Shown here: piece after piece, positions 40,021 to 50,803 of the stretch
Position numbering within the stretch: position 1 is the first letter of the stretch
Layout: each line of letters starts with the position of its first letter
Source of the DNA: Cranoglanis bouderius
Lineage: Eukaryota > Chordata > Actinopteri > Siluriformes > Cranoglanididae
Direction of reading: 5' to 3'
DNA length: 64,000 bases
Assembly: GCA_023630585.1 (NCBI GenBank)
Contig: CM042562.1
Coordinates: forward strand, 6,530,684 to 6,594,683
Notes under the pieces: model-generated
What the model saw: the letters and a program-made list of their open reading frames with translations, nothing else
What the model was told of the DNA's origin: nothing
Database searches by the model: none
Made by a program: the position numbers and the translations under genes

Positions 40021-41856
40021 TTTCAGTTCATCCCTAAAACTGAAAACAAGAAAAGAGAACACTGAGTGAGAGGTTCGACTTGTTGGACACGAATTACTAA
40101 AAGACCTATACGCTTTTTAACCTGTTAACATTTTATTCATACAACTAGATTACTTCATGATTATCTGACCAGGATTACTAAACCCGAAATATCTTGGGCT
40201 TAAGATGAAGAGCAAAACACTTTCTCTTCAACAGAGTAAAAGCAGATTTGTTTGTGTATGTATAGATTCAAACCACCAAACATGCAAATTATCGTCAAAC
40301 GTGGAGTTAACATACATCAGGGTGCATGGGGGGATAAAACCTGCAGCTACGGTGCACACAGTTAACAAACTGTTTTGTTTGAGATGACGCTGCACTCTGT
40401 GATCTTAAGCTTCTTTCAACATCAGTGTATCCTGAAGTATTTGTATTGTATTAAAACCAGTCTGTCATTAATAACTAAGCCTTGCTACTGCATATCTTGA
40501 GGCTTTGTGTTGAGGTGGACTCTACAACGGTCATAAAACTATTAAAATCTCTAACGGCAGAAAATATCGAGATTGGGGTCTGATCGCATGCATCGAAAAT
40601 CAACTAAAACCAGTAAGCGTCATGTGTCCATCACTGATGATACACTCCGTGATGGGTAGTATAGCAGAACCAACACGACAGGGACTTCTGAATAATTCAA
40701 TGTAATCGACACTGTAACACTGTACAGTGGTCAGCGTGTGTAACGCTTCGCTGACTGACACCATACACTGGTTATGATAGTTAAGCAGCAACATGGCATA
40801 ACCGCCTGACTTCACATAACGTTTGGTTGGTGGGTTTTTTTTTTTTTGTTTGTTTTGTTTTACACTTAGAAGTAGGTTTATTGCAGATTACCAATAACAA
40901 CTCAATGTTAACGTGTTATTCGTGTGTCGAAATGAATATGAATCAAAACTAATAACATTGATTAGATATTTGACAGGATTTGGCAATATAACGACATAAT
41001 ATTTTGATATGAGAGATTATGTCACGTATCACATGCAGTATCAGGACTTTTGTTGTTACTCAGTGTGACAAATAGCTGAACTGTTTTTTTTTATGTATAA
41101 TTTCCCTCATATTAGATAGAAATTTTTATTTTTGAAATCTTTAAATAATGTAAACACACTCGTGTGTGAGTTTGTTTAATGTTTCTGTCGTGTTTTGCTG
41201 CTGGTTTGCTATCAATCCTAAATATCGTCTATGGTGAAAATGCATTTAGTATCTTAACATTTTTCGACACACCGCCCACCTCTAAAGGCATACAATATAT
41301 ATATATATTGTAATTATAGTAATCTATATCTTTCCGAATGACTAACTTAGGCACATAGCTGAGGCAGTTAGCTAGCGAACTTTGTTAGTTTACCTACATA
41401 GTAAGCTAGGCCACTGATAGCCAGTTGCGTATACTAGCTTGGTAATAACCGAGCTAGCTAAACAGCTAACAAGTTCACAAGTGTATACACACACACACAC
41501 ACACAATGTGTGAGCTGTAGATAAATACTAACCATAATTACGTAATCATAGCCACGTTACTGAAGCCGGTTAAATATAAGCAGGAACACCGGGCCTTAAC
41601 TTGCTAGCATACTTTTCAGGCAAGACAGCGACAATTCTTCCCCAAACCCAACGAATAAAATAGCACGAGCTATCTTACCAGCTAAGGTTCAAGACACCAC
41701 AAAAAAAAACATAAACAAAAAACAAACAAACAAAAACAAAGCTAGCTAATGACAAAACGAGTCAAGATCGTCGATACTATCTAAAACCTGTTAGCAGTAA
41801 CGCTAACGTTAGCAAGCCTGTTAGCCCCGACTAAGCATTAGACATTTACCACTTAC

Positions 41857-42060
41857 CTCCGATCTAGACAGATATGTAAATAACTGAGCCGGCAGGAAAA
41901 CTTTTAGTTTCCTTTTAGTGGATCTCCGAGATCTACTTTTTTTTTTTTTGTCGTAAGGAAAAGCACAAACGTCACCTTCCTGAATCAGTATCGCCACTAG
42001 CTGTGGTTAATCCCTTTCTTCCACCTCGATTTCTCCAGCCTTCGCATTAGCACCGCGGTG
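41857..42060 (-). other. sec24c: Non-coding first exon of sec24c (5'UTR)
   Basis: A minus-strand consensus donor GTAAGT ends at 41856, after ...GATCGGAG. The next acceptor is at 40040-40041 (ttgttttcAG), 19 nt before the coding ATG. The upper boundary is arbitrary, set near the GC-rich start region. The 5' leader in the second exon contains a minimal upstream ORF, ATG AAC TGA, located 10 nt before the true start codon. Confidence 0.65.
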
Positions 42061-42220
42061 ACATTCGCGCCGGAAGCACAGCAACTTTGTGCCACGTCCA
42101 CTTCCGGTTCCGCAAGCCTTTCGTTCCTACGTCATCTGTTACAGACCTACCAGATGCGCGCGTACACTCCTGTATGCAAGAGTTCCGAGTTCAGCACGGC
42201 ACACCAGCAGAGACAACGGT
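42040..42220. promoter_or_regulatory. Probable bidirectional promoter, sec24c / hexd
   Basis: CpG-rich sequence with divergent ETS-type cores: gcgccggaagcac at about 42068 and cacttccggttccgc at about 42100, plus a CRE-like tacgtcat at about 42128. sec24c is transcribed leftward from here. On the right, ...gagacaacg|gtatgc gives a plausible donor at 42218 for a non-coding first exon of hexd. Shared CpG promoters are usual for head-to-head housekeeping genes. No TATA box is apparent. Confidence 0.6.
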
Positions 42221-42444
42221 ATGCCAAGGCTCTCGTTAGATGGTTTTTATTATTATTATTGTTAAATTAAATACCAGCAGTGCTCGAACCTAACAGCCAT
42301 ATTTATAAAAGTAGCTAATATTATCCACGGTCTTTGATGTGCTGTCCAGGGACAGTCATTCTCAAAAATATGTTGTGTTGAAACTAGACAAGTAGACCCT
42401 ATGTAATGGTTAGCTTTCAGTATATAGATACATAGATGGATGGA

Positions 42445-42572
42445 TGGACCTTTTTTCATCCATCTGCAATGCTTTATCCTGGTTAGGGTTGCTGTGGATC
42501 CAGAGCCTATCCCAGGAACACTGGGTGGCGAGGTTGGGACACACCCTGAATGGTGTCATTGCAGAGCACCGT

Positions 42573-42614
<42 letters not shown>

Positions 42615-42830
42615 TCAAACCTGGGGCAATTCTGACTAGTCAGTCCACTAATTAACAACTTTTTACAAGCTGGGAGGAAACCGAAGAATGCAGAGATAGC
42701 CCACACAGAAACAGGAAGAACATGCACTCAAACTCAACATAGAACCCAAGCATAAACCAGGGATTGAACCAGGGACCCTGGAGCTGTGAGAAGGCAATGC
42801 TACCCACTGCATCACTGTGCCATCTAAAAG
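42445..42830 (+). repeat. SINE-like repeat with (CA)n inside
   Basis: gcaatgctttatcctggtta, gatccagagcctatcccagg, gacacaccctgaatgg, a CA microsatellite at 42573-42606, ggaggaaaccgaagaatgc and gattgaaccagggaccctgg belong to the same family as 21.6 kb. It lies in the hexd 5' intron. Confidence 0.7.
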
Positions 42831-42939
42831 CTTGCCTTTTTTTGCATGACATGCTGGTTTGTTGTGTGACATGCTTGGTTGGCGTAGGGCACGGTTTTAG
42901 GTTTGATCCTTACTGATCCTCAGGGAAAAAAATGTAGTT

Positions 42940-43262
42940 TTCAAAAAAGCTTAGTGGTTAGCACGTTTGCCTTCCACCGTCAGGGTTCGAATCCTGCCCC
43001 CGCCCTGTGTGCACGAAGCTTACATGTTTTCCCTGTGCTTCGGGGGTTTACTTCGTGTCCAGAAACGTGCTTCGTAGGCTAATTGGCCCATAGTGTAAAC
43101 AGGTGTGTATGTGTGTGTGATTGTGCAGGATGGGTTGCCCCCCCCCCCCCCCCCATCCAGGATGTCCCCTACCCTGCCTTGTGCCCCGAGTTCCTGGGAT
43201 AGGCACCAGGCTCCCCCGAAACCCCGTGTAGGATAAGCGGTAGAAAATGGATGGATTATGTA
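42940..43262 (+). repeat. tRNA-derived SINE with C homopolymer
   Basis: Head agcttagtggttagcacgtt with B box gggttcgaatcctgccccc, body gtgcttcgggggtttacttc, tail gataagcggtagaaaatgga. A run of 17 C (43138-43154) interrupts the body. A tRNA gene is rejected because the sequence continues as a SINE body and does not close an acceptor stem. Confidence 0.8.
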
Positions 43263-43437
43263 CACATAATCGTCACCTAGTTGCATACATACAGTTTACG
43301 CACACATTTTACACATATATTACACACAATGCAGTGTGCAGAAGACAACATCAAACTAAAACATAATATACTAATACATTTCATGACCCATGAATACCTC
43401 CAATCATTTGGTTACAGATCACACAACAGGACCTGCT

Positions 43438-45935
43438 ATGGATGCTAGTGCATTGTCAAGAGGCAAAAAATTGGTTCACTTGGATTTAAAAGGGGCACCT
43501 CCCAGAATTAACTACTTATATGAGGTACAGAAAAATACAGATCTTGTGATCTTCATGCACATTGTTTAGTCTCAGTACAGCCCTGTAGAATTTACCTCGA
43601 CCATCTCTTCCACAGCTGATCCAGCTTTTTGCTGATCTTGGTGCAAATGGCATCCTTATTGAGTATGAGGATATGTTTCCCTATGAAGGAGAGCTGAAGA
43701 TTCTTCAGTCAAAATCTCACCCACCATACAGGTGAAAAAACTACTTACTGTATGTTTTACCCAAACTGCCATCAGGAATATCAACCTTTTAATTTATTTG
43801 ATGTTTGTCCGAAGTCACTGTTACTTATCCACATACAGCCGTGAACAAATCCTTGCCATTCAAGATGTTGCTTATTCCAGAGGGTTGGAGATCATTCCTC
43901 TGGTGCAGACATTTGGACACCTTGAAGTGAGTGAGAGAGGTGAATAATATTTGGTACTGGAAAAATGATACGTCATATACAGTAGATGATTACTCTCGTT
44001 TGAGTTTTGCCGATCGTGCATGTAATGATTTGATTTTCATCACACATACTTTTTTAATTACATCTTCCTGCCAGTTTGTCCTGAAGCATAGCACCTTTAG
44101 CAAGTTGCGAGAAGTAAGCCACTGCCTGGGGACCCTGAACCCACACAGCAAACAAGGACTTACTCTTATACTGGAGATGCTGCATCAGGTTATGGGGCTT
44201 CATCCGAGGAGCACTGTTCTGCATATCGGTGCAGATGAGGTACAGCACAAGCTTGAGCCGTTATTGTGTACTACACCACAGGGCTGTTGAATTCTCAAAT
44301 CTGATTGGTCAAAAGGTATTGATTCCTTTTCTATAACATCACAGCCCTGACAGTAGTGCTGACTGAACAGCAAATCACAGGATTATATTAACATGCTTGT
44401 TCTGATATGATATCGCTCGTTCACAGGGCCTTACAGTCCTCTCGGAAAGTATTGGAACAGCAAGGCCAATTCTATTGTTTTTGCTATACATTGGAGACAT
44501 TTGGGTTTGAGATCAAAAGATGAATATAAGACCATAGATCAGAATTTCATCTTTTATTTCCTCATATTTACATTTAGATGTGTTAAACAACTTAAAACAT
44601 GGCACATTTGGTATCAGACCACCCAGTTATTAGGTGAGCAAAAGTATAGGAACAGATAGTCTTAAAGTAAATTAAAGTACATAACACTTAATATTTGGTT
44701 GCATATCCCTTGCTTTCAATAACTGCATCAAGCCTAACTCTGCTCCACCCCATCGTTGATTATTTTTATTTCGCAGTATAGCCCATTGTGTTTTACTCCT
44801 TACTTAACTTGTAACTGTGTAACTGCTTTTTATTTGGACCTACAGTCATGTACCCCCTTCAGTCTTTTGCTAAAGGTTACAAACGTTACATTTTTCTCCT
44901 CATGGTCTGTTTCTAGTAGCACTGAAGAGTAGCGACCCTGAGCAGGATAAAGCATTTAACAAAGATGAATGTTGATCTATTTATATACATATAGTGATTG
45001 TAATCTAAGGCTTTACATTGTTTATTTTCCCAGGTATACATGCTGGGTCAAGGAGAGGAGTCTAAAGTGTGGTTAAGCATTCCAGGTCAGAGTACTGACA
45101 TGCTGTTCCTCAGTCATGTCACTAATGTGGCAAAAGGCATTAGGGAGACTTACCGAAGCCTCAGTGTGATAATGTGGGACGACATGCTGAGGAACATGAC
45201 CTCTGACACCATTAAAGGTGAACTCACATTATACAGTTTTGTTTTGCTTATAAGAGCTCAGGAAATAACAGCATCAGAAAAAACACACACATTTATTTAG
45301 GGGGATTGGTATTTGTCTATCATCATGAGACTGTGCTGTACTATTATATATTATATTACTATATTTATATACTATATTTCTTCATTAGAGCAAGCATACT
45401 GTATTAAAACAGCAAATTGTTACAGTGTGACAATCTATAGTCATACTGCAAATGTCTGTGCCTCTGTCATTCAGTATTATTTAGTGAATATATTTTTCTT
45501 CGTTTTTAGATAGTGGTCTGGTCGGACTAGTGCAGCCCATGCTGTGGGACTACACACCTACTTTGGATGTGGCCGACAATAGTAAGTTTGTTTTTGCTAC
45601 TGATCACACTTATTTGCTCAGAAGAAATACATGATTGTTGCATGAAATTTACATGAAATGTACAATATTTTAATTGTAAACGCTGTGTGTGCGCCCCACT
45701 GGCTATGCTAGTTGCTGATGAAAATACTGATTCCAAGTCTAAAACTAAGCTACTTGAATTTCCATTAAAAATACTTGTTTTACTTAAGGTAACTACAAAA
45801 ATAGAAGGAAAACATCACACATGTTTGTGGTGTGTATACAGTGTACATCACACAGGAAAATATGTCAGATCTAGCCTGATACTGCTCTAGCATTTCTGGC
45901 CAATATCAGTCTGATGTCATATTAGCACATCCGTA

Positions 45936-46033
<98 letters not shown>

Positions 46034-46510
46034 CACTGTAAGTCAATGCAGACTGATTCAAACAGAACATTATTTAACCCTTTAAAGACTCAGGACCATG
46101 ATCAGGTCCAGACCTACATTCCTCAAAACTGTCACTACATGTTTATTCTATTAGTTTTGTTGCTGTTACTAAACAAGATGTATTAAGATGAATAACTGAG
46201 TAATTATCTGAGAGTGTACAAGGTTAAGATTGCTTAATATAACATCCATTCTCTCCACTCAGTTCTGCTAATGGAGAAATACAAAGCTGCTGGTTTATCC
46301 CAACAGTGGATTGCGAGTTCTTTCAAAGGCTCCACCACTGTATACACCTGCGTAACCAGCACACAAAGGCATGTGGACAATCATGTTCAGTGGTTAAAAG
46401 TGGTATCTGGTCTTTCGCCTGGCATTGATCTACAGGGCATTGTACTTACTGGCTGGCAAAGGTACCATGATGTTTAGATTCCGAATACAAGAATGTGCAC
46501 GCTGATATTT

Positions 46511-46545
<35 letters not shown>

Positions 46546-47956
46546 GGAACTAAGTATGCTCATGTATTTACTTACTTTTTAATAGATATGACCACCTGTC
46601 TGTTTTGTGTGAACTGATGCCCCTCGGCTTGCACTCTCTTGCCTCATGTCTGCAGACTCTACAACATGGTCTGTCGATACAATTTGCTCCTTTTCATGAG
46701 AACGTATAGTACAATCACTCTATATAACAATTACATTAAACAGCTCCACTATTGCTTTTATTTTTTTAATTACTACACAAAGATTCCCAAAGACAAAAAA
46801 TAGACAAAGAACATTTAAAACATTTAAAACATTTTTAACTGTTTTTTTTTTTTTTTTCATTGTGGCGGTTTTAGGAAGCTTTACCCAGGAAGCTCAGCAC
46901 ATGGTGATGGAGACACTTGGCACGGGCACAACCGAAGTTGGAGATGTTGAGAGGTATTAAACGTTCATGCTCATATATTGAGCGTTCAGTGAGAATCAGT
47001 AGGATAAGCGATACAGAAAATGGACAGCTGGATGGATATTTTCAAACTACAAATTGCTTTAAAATATTTTATGAAAGTGTGTTGCTTTACATGCTACTTC
47101 AGTAGATTTTTTAACTTGTTTACTGTTGTATCTCTGGTTCAGGTTGTCTCAAGGTTGCTCCCGCTCATATACTGGCATGAAACTAGCTGAACTCATTATA
47201 CAGCTAATGGCAATGCTTGAGTCTGAAGATCTCAGACACTTTGAGAGCAATATGTAAGTCATTAAGTCATAACATAACATCATTAAAGCCAGTATTTGTG
47301 CAGAATGCTATACTAATGCTTATACGTTAACTAGATATTAAGTAAATACATTTGTTAAACCTGGCCACATATGTAACAAAACTGCTCATATTTACTTTTG
47401 GAAATTTTCTAGGTTTGTGAGAGGCTGGTTTTCCCCTTATCACAGACAGCAAAAGACTGTCAACCCACTTATTGCACAACAAATTCAGAAACAGGCACAA
47501 ATGTAAGCTTTCAATTCTTTTAAACTGATTTGATCCTATGCACAAGTACAGACAGACTTTATAATGCTGAGCTTAGTTTAACATCATTAAGATTTTGTAA
47601 TGATTTCATCATTGTACTAGTTTGTTTTGAACATCAACTCAAAAGTGAAGCACAAAGCTCACACACCCTGTTAATCATGCCATAATATCTGCTATATGGC
47701 ATAATCCTTAACTATAATATGACTCACTTTTTTTTTTATAATTATTTTTTATGCCAGGTTCCTAGAAGCTGTAGCATTCAAGGTGCAGGAGGTGAGGCAG
47801 GAGATGATCCTGCTTTACCCAGACTTAACAGTAGAGGAATGGGTTACTCAGCATGTCACTCCAGTACTGAAGCCCATTCAAGATTTACTGACGGATATCC
47901 AAAAAGTCTTGGAGGATATGGGATTTTACATTAGTGAATCTGAAAGTGGACTTTGA
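43438..47956 (+). CDS. hexd: Hexosaminidase D (GH20 exo-beta-hexosaminidase)
   Basis: Hexosaminidase D is a nucleo-cytosolic enzyme of family GH20 that removes terminal N-acetylhexosamines, with preference for galactosaminides. Twelve coding exons: 43438-43524, 43616-43731, 43839-43926, 44075-44239, 45034-45217, 45510-45581, 46263-46461, 46586-46668, 46875-46953, 47143-47253, 47413-47502, 47758-47956. Phases agree throughout and sum to 1473 nt, 490 residues (human about 486). Landmarks: LVHLDLKGAPPR near the N-terminus, ILIEYEDMFPYEGEL, EIIPLVQTFGHLE, HIGADE with the catalytic Asp151-Glu152 pair, MWDDMLR, PMLWDYTPTLD, WIASSFKGST, GIVLTGWQRYDHLSVLCEL and GWFSPYHRQ. There is no signal peptide, as expected. 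The chosen ATG is the only one in frame in the first coding exon; an upstream acceptor at 43415-43416 suggests a non-coding exon 1 at about 42.2 kb. Confidence 0.95.
44434..44740 (+). mobile_element. Truncated Tc1-like element, left end
   Basis: After a TA comes cagtcctctcggaaagtatt followed by ggaacagcaaggccaattct, gacatttgggtttgagatca and ttggttgcatatcccttgct. This is the left terminal region of a fish Tc1 family distinct from the 10.8-kb copies. The transposase and right end are missing. It lies in a hexd intron. Confidence 0.75.
45943..46029. repeat. Compound (CA)n-(TA)n microsatellite
   Basis: CA repeat to about 45988 followed by TA repeat to about 46029 in a hexd intron. A further TA tract lies at about 46507-46541. 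Confidence 0.95.
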
Positions 47957-48460
47957 GTTTCATTTAAAAGGAAAAAAAAAAAAAACATCTGTTATTGAAA
48001 GAAATTGAGAGAAAATAAGGAGCACTGTTGTTTTTTGCTAAAGTTTACACCATATTGCTGGATATTTCATAGATGTGTATAAAATGATCTAAATGCATTA
48101 TATAAATGTCAAATGTCTTGACGTATAATTTGAGTTTATGGTGGCTGTTTGATGAGGTTGCTGGTTCTCATTAAAGCTGCCCTTTGCCTTCTGCTATTAA
48201 TAACTGATTAATATTCACTTTAATATTAGCTAATTAATATTCACAGTTAATTTGTGAATTTATTGTGTAAATATGATTCATTTTTAATATAAATTAAACA
48301 CTTTTGTCAAATATTAATGTGTTTGATCCTACACTTTTTTTTTAAATAACTTTTTTGTACACTACTTTAGAACCTAATTTCTACAAACACCTTTATGAGA
48401 CAACCGGGACATAAGAGTGGAATGATACGATATTTAAGTATATTAACAATTTTTCTGTAA
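47957..48460 (+). other. hexd 3'UTR and flank
   Basis: Sequence after the hexd stop codon. An ATTAAA variant signal lies at about 48172, and an AATAAA at about 48604 is a second candidate. Neither can be confirmed from sequence. Confidence 0.4.
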
Positions 48461-48479
48461 AATGAACAGACTTGGAACT

Positions 48480-48800
48480 CGGTGTTAAAAACCAAGCTTG
48501 GTCTGAGCAGCTGCCCAAACAGGCCGAGCTGGTCAAACAGGTAAACCATCTTTACTAGCTGCTAAGTTATTTATCAGCTGTCTTATTACTTGTGTAAATT
48601 GATCAATAAATGTTTGAGATTTTCAAATTGCCTTACTTTTGTGTTGTTTTCTTAAAAATAGCATCTAACATGTAGCATAAGTATTGGTAATTCAGGAATG
48701 GTTTCCTTTCTACCAGCACTTATCAGCGGGCAAAGATCAGCTTCACCAGCTCGGCCTGTGTTTTGGCAGCTGGCCAAACTAAGCTGAATTTTTCAGCAGG
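48480..48800. repeat. Fold-back repeat with ccagctcggcctgt arms
   Basis: acaggccgagctgg at about 48521 is the complement of ccagctcggcctgt at about 48748. Surrounding text (aagcttggtctgagcagctg, ttttggcagctggccaaac) belongs to the fish 'accagct..gccc..gctgg' repeat type. No ORF. Confidence 0.5.
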
Positions 48801-49012
48801 GTAAGATTAAATGGTCTCACTTTAAGAGGACAGCCAAAATTGACTGCATACTGAATAATTAAATAATTTTCCTTACACTGTCTAACATACAAAATACTAT
48901 CATTATATTACAGTAATGGACATCTCACCTCTCCCGGAAGTTCCGGGAGTCTCCCGCATATTGATAGCGGCTCCCTGACGCCTGCAAATTATATACAATA
49001 TCCCGGAAATCT

Positions 49013-49038
49013 TTTTTTTTTTTTTTTTTTTTTTTTTA
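49013..49038. repeat. Poly-T run
   Basis: About 26 T immediately before the fold-back element that starts near 49047. Confidence 0.9.
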
Positions 49039-49046
49039 GACCTGAG

Positions 49047-49453
49047 TATGGAAGTATTTTGTGGACAATTTTCAAAAGCAATTACAAACTGTATTTGCAG
49101 TTGCGTTTCTGATTCATGGACACATAAACTGTGTATAATACAAATGAAAATGCAAATCGTGTATTACCGTTGTGTTTCCCATTTCCCATGTCTTACAAGC
49201 TATGATCCTGTCATATCAAAATAGCAATAGCAATTACCCCGTCTGCTATCTCACTTCCTTGGGGTCACGTATATGGAAGTATTTTGCGGACAGTTTTCAA
49301 AAGCAATTGCAAACTGTATTTTCAATTGCGTTTCATAATTGTGGACGTATAAATTGTGACATAATGCAAATGAAAATGCAAATGGAGCATTAACGTTTAT
49401 GTCACAATTTATGCATCCACAAATTTTGAAAATTGTCCGCAAAATACTTCCAT
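49047..49453. mobile_element. MITE-like fold-back element with a repeated arm
   Basis: tatggaagtattttgcggac (49272) is mirrored by gtccgcaaaatacttccat at 49435-49453, giving inverted arms of roughly 60 bp that also share a caaattttgaaaattgtcc block. A second, direct copy of the left arm and its neighbour (cagttgcgtttc, aaatgaaaatgcaaatcg) begins at 49047. The structure is left arm, left arm, right arm, consistent with tandem duplication or nested insertion. No ORF. Confidence 0.65.
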
Positions 49454-49562
49454 GCCAGAGGATTTTGGAGCAGAGAACAAGTGACAGAGAGCGTATCTTG
49501 ATTGGTCTCTCTTTCTGCTAACTAGACCTATCAGTTTTCTTTGCGGGCAGGCTTTACAGTTG

Positions 49563-49596
<34 letters not shown>

Positions 49597-50440
49597 AGTT
49601 CATCCATCAGTTCAGTGTACCACTGTAATTCAGTAATGAACTGCAGTGCCAAAAAAAAAAAAAACGCACTTCACCCCAGACTACACCAACGTGTACCCCT
49701 GCCTAATAGGGGTCGAAAATAATGACAGTTTTGCTCACTGCACCTTTTTGACTTTTTGATTGCCCATGGTGGGTTAAATGATTGTAAAAGACATGTTGAG
49801 GTGAGTTTAACAGGTGTCATTCATTCATTAGCATAGCTAACATCCTTACATGTCAACAATTAAACACATTTTTAATCTGTTTATGTGGAGGCTCTGCTGT
49901 AGGAGTCCCTGTGTGTGTAAGTAGTTTCAATATGTGATCAATTTATATATATATGGGCTTGCGGGGGTGGTGGGGCTACCTCCCTGAACTTAGTTTGTGC
50001 AGGGTGGGATGTCTGCAGTAATACTTCTTTCTGTGGCTCTCAAATTGGAGCCCAGGAACCTCTCAGGCCCCTGAAACATAACCAGAGGGTTACAATGGTG
50101 GAAATCACATCCCACAATTACCATATTTATTACTGAGTTCTTAGAGTTATTAACTTGATTGACTGGTCACTGGCATTGAATGGGTTTAATCTAAACAACA
50201 GCAACATGTTGGCCTAGAAATATTGTCAACTTGGCATAATGTGTTTTGATGTGAGAAGTTAGGAATAAAAAGCTATACAGCTATAATAAATAGCCAGATT
50301 ATTACTGCACATATTTAAATAATGGGTCTAATATTTGGATCGTTAGATTGTGTTCATTACAAAATCTGTGTTGAGGGGGTCCGTAGTATATATATGTATT
50401 TTCACAGTAAAAGTTTTCCACGGCGTCTATTATGCTCTTA
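49454..50440. other. Intergenic between hexd and kctd2
   Basis: A (CT)n tract lies at about 49563-49594. Otherwise nothing is recognisable. Confidence 0.5.
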
Positions 50441-50803
50441 TTATGTATGCGTTAGCTCGACCCGGAAGTGATGTCTTTTAGTTCCTCCATAATATTAGGG
50501 CGCTTGCAGGAGTCGATTGAATAAACAAGGTGGATCAATGTCGTGTTTTTAAAAAATTATGAACTATGTCGTCGCAAGGCAGCGTTTCTAATACATTACA
50601 ACGTTTTGGTCGCCGTTATCAATGCGCTTAGAGCTTATTTGTTTAGTTTAACAACGCCTTGCAGACGGGCACTTCATTAGAGGAAAAAGCAATTTGCTGG
50701 CTAGTTTGCCTAGCGAGCTGTTGTTTACACAATTTGCCATTAAGGTGAGATAGCCACGTGGAGGAATTACTAATTAAACGGACTGTTTTGTTATTTGGAA
50801 AGC
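50440..50803 (+). promoter_or_regulatory. kctd2 promoter/5'UTR region
   Basis: The region upstream of the ATG has scattered CpGs and an ETS-type core, gacccggaagtgatg at about 50460. CpG content then rises through the first coding exon. The transcription start is not determined. Confidence 0.5.

Noticed and set aside
43732..43947. Stand-alone 71-codon ORF at the start of hexd
   Set aside because: It reads from intron through exon 3 into the next intron; the true exon is 43839-43926 by splice sites and homology.
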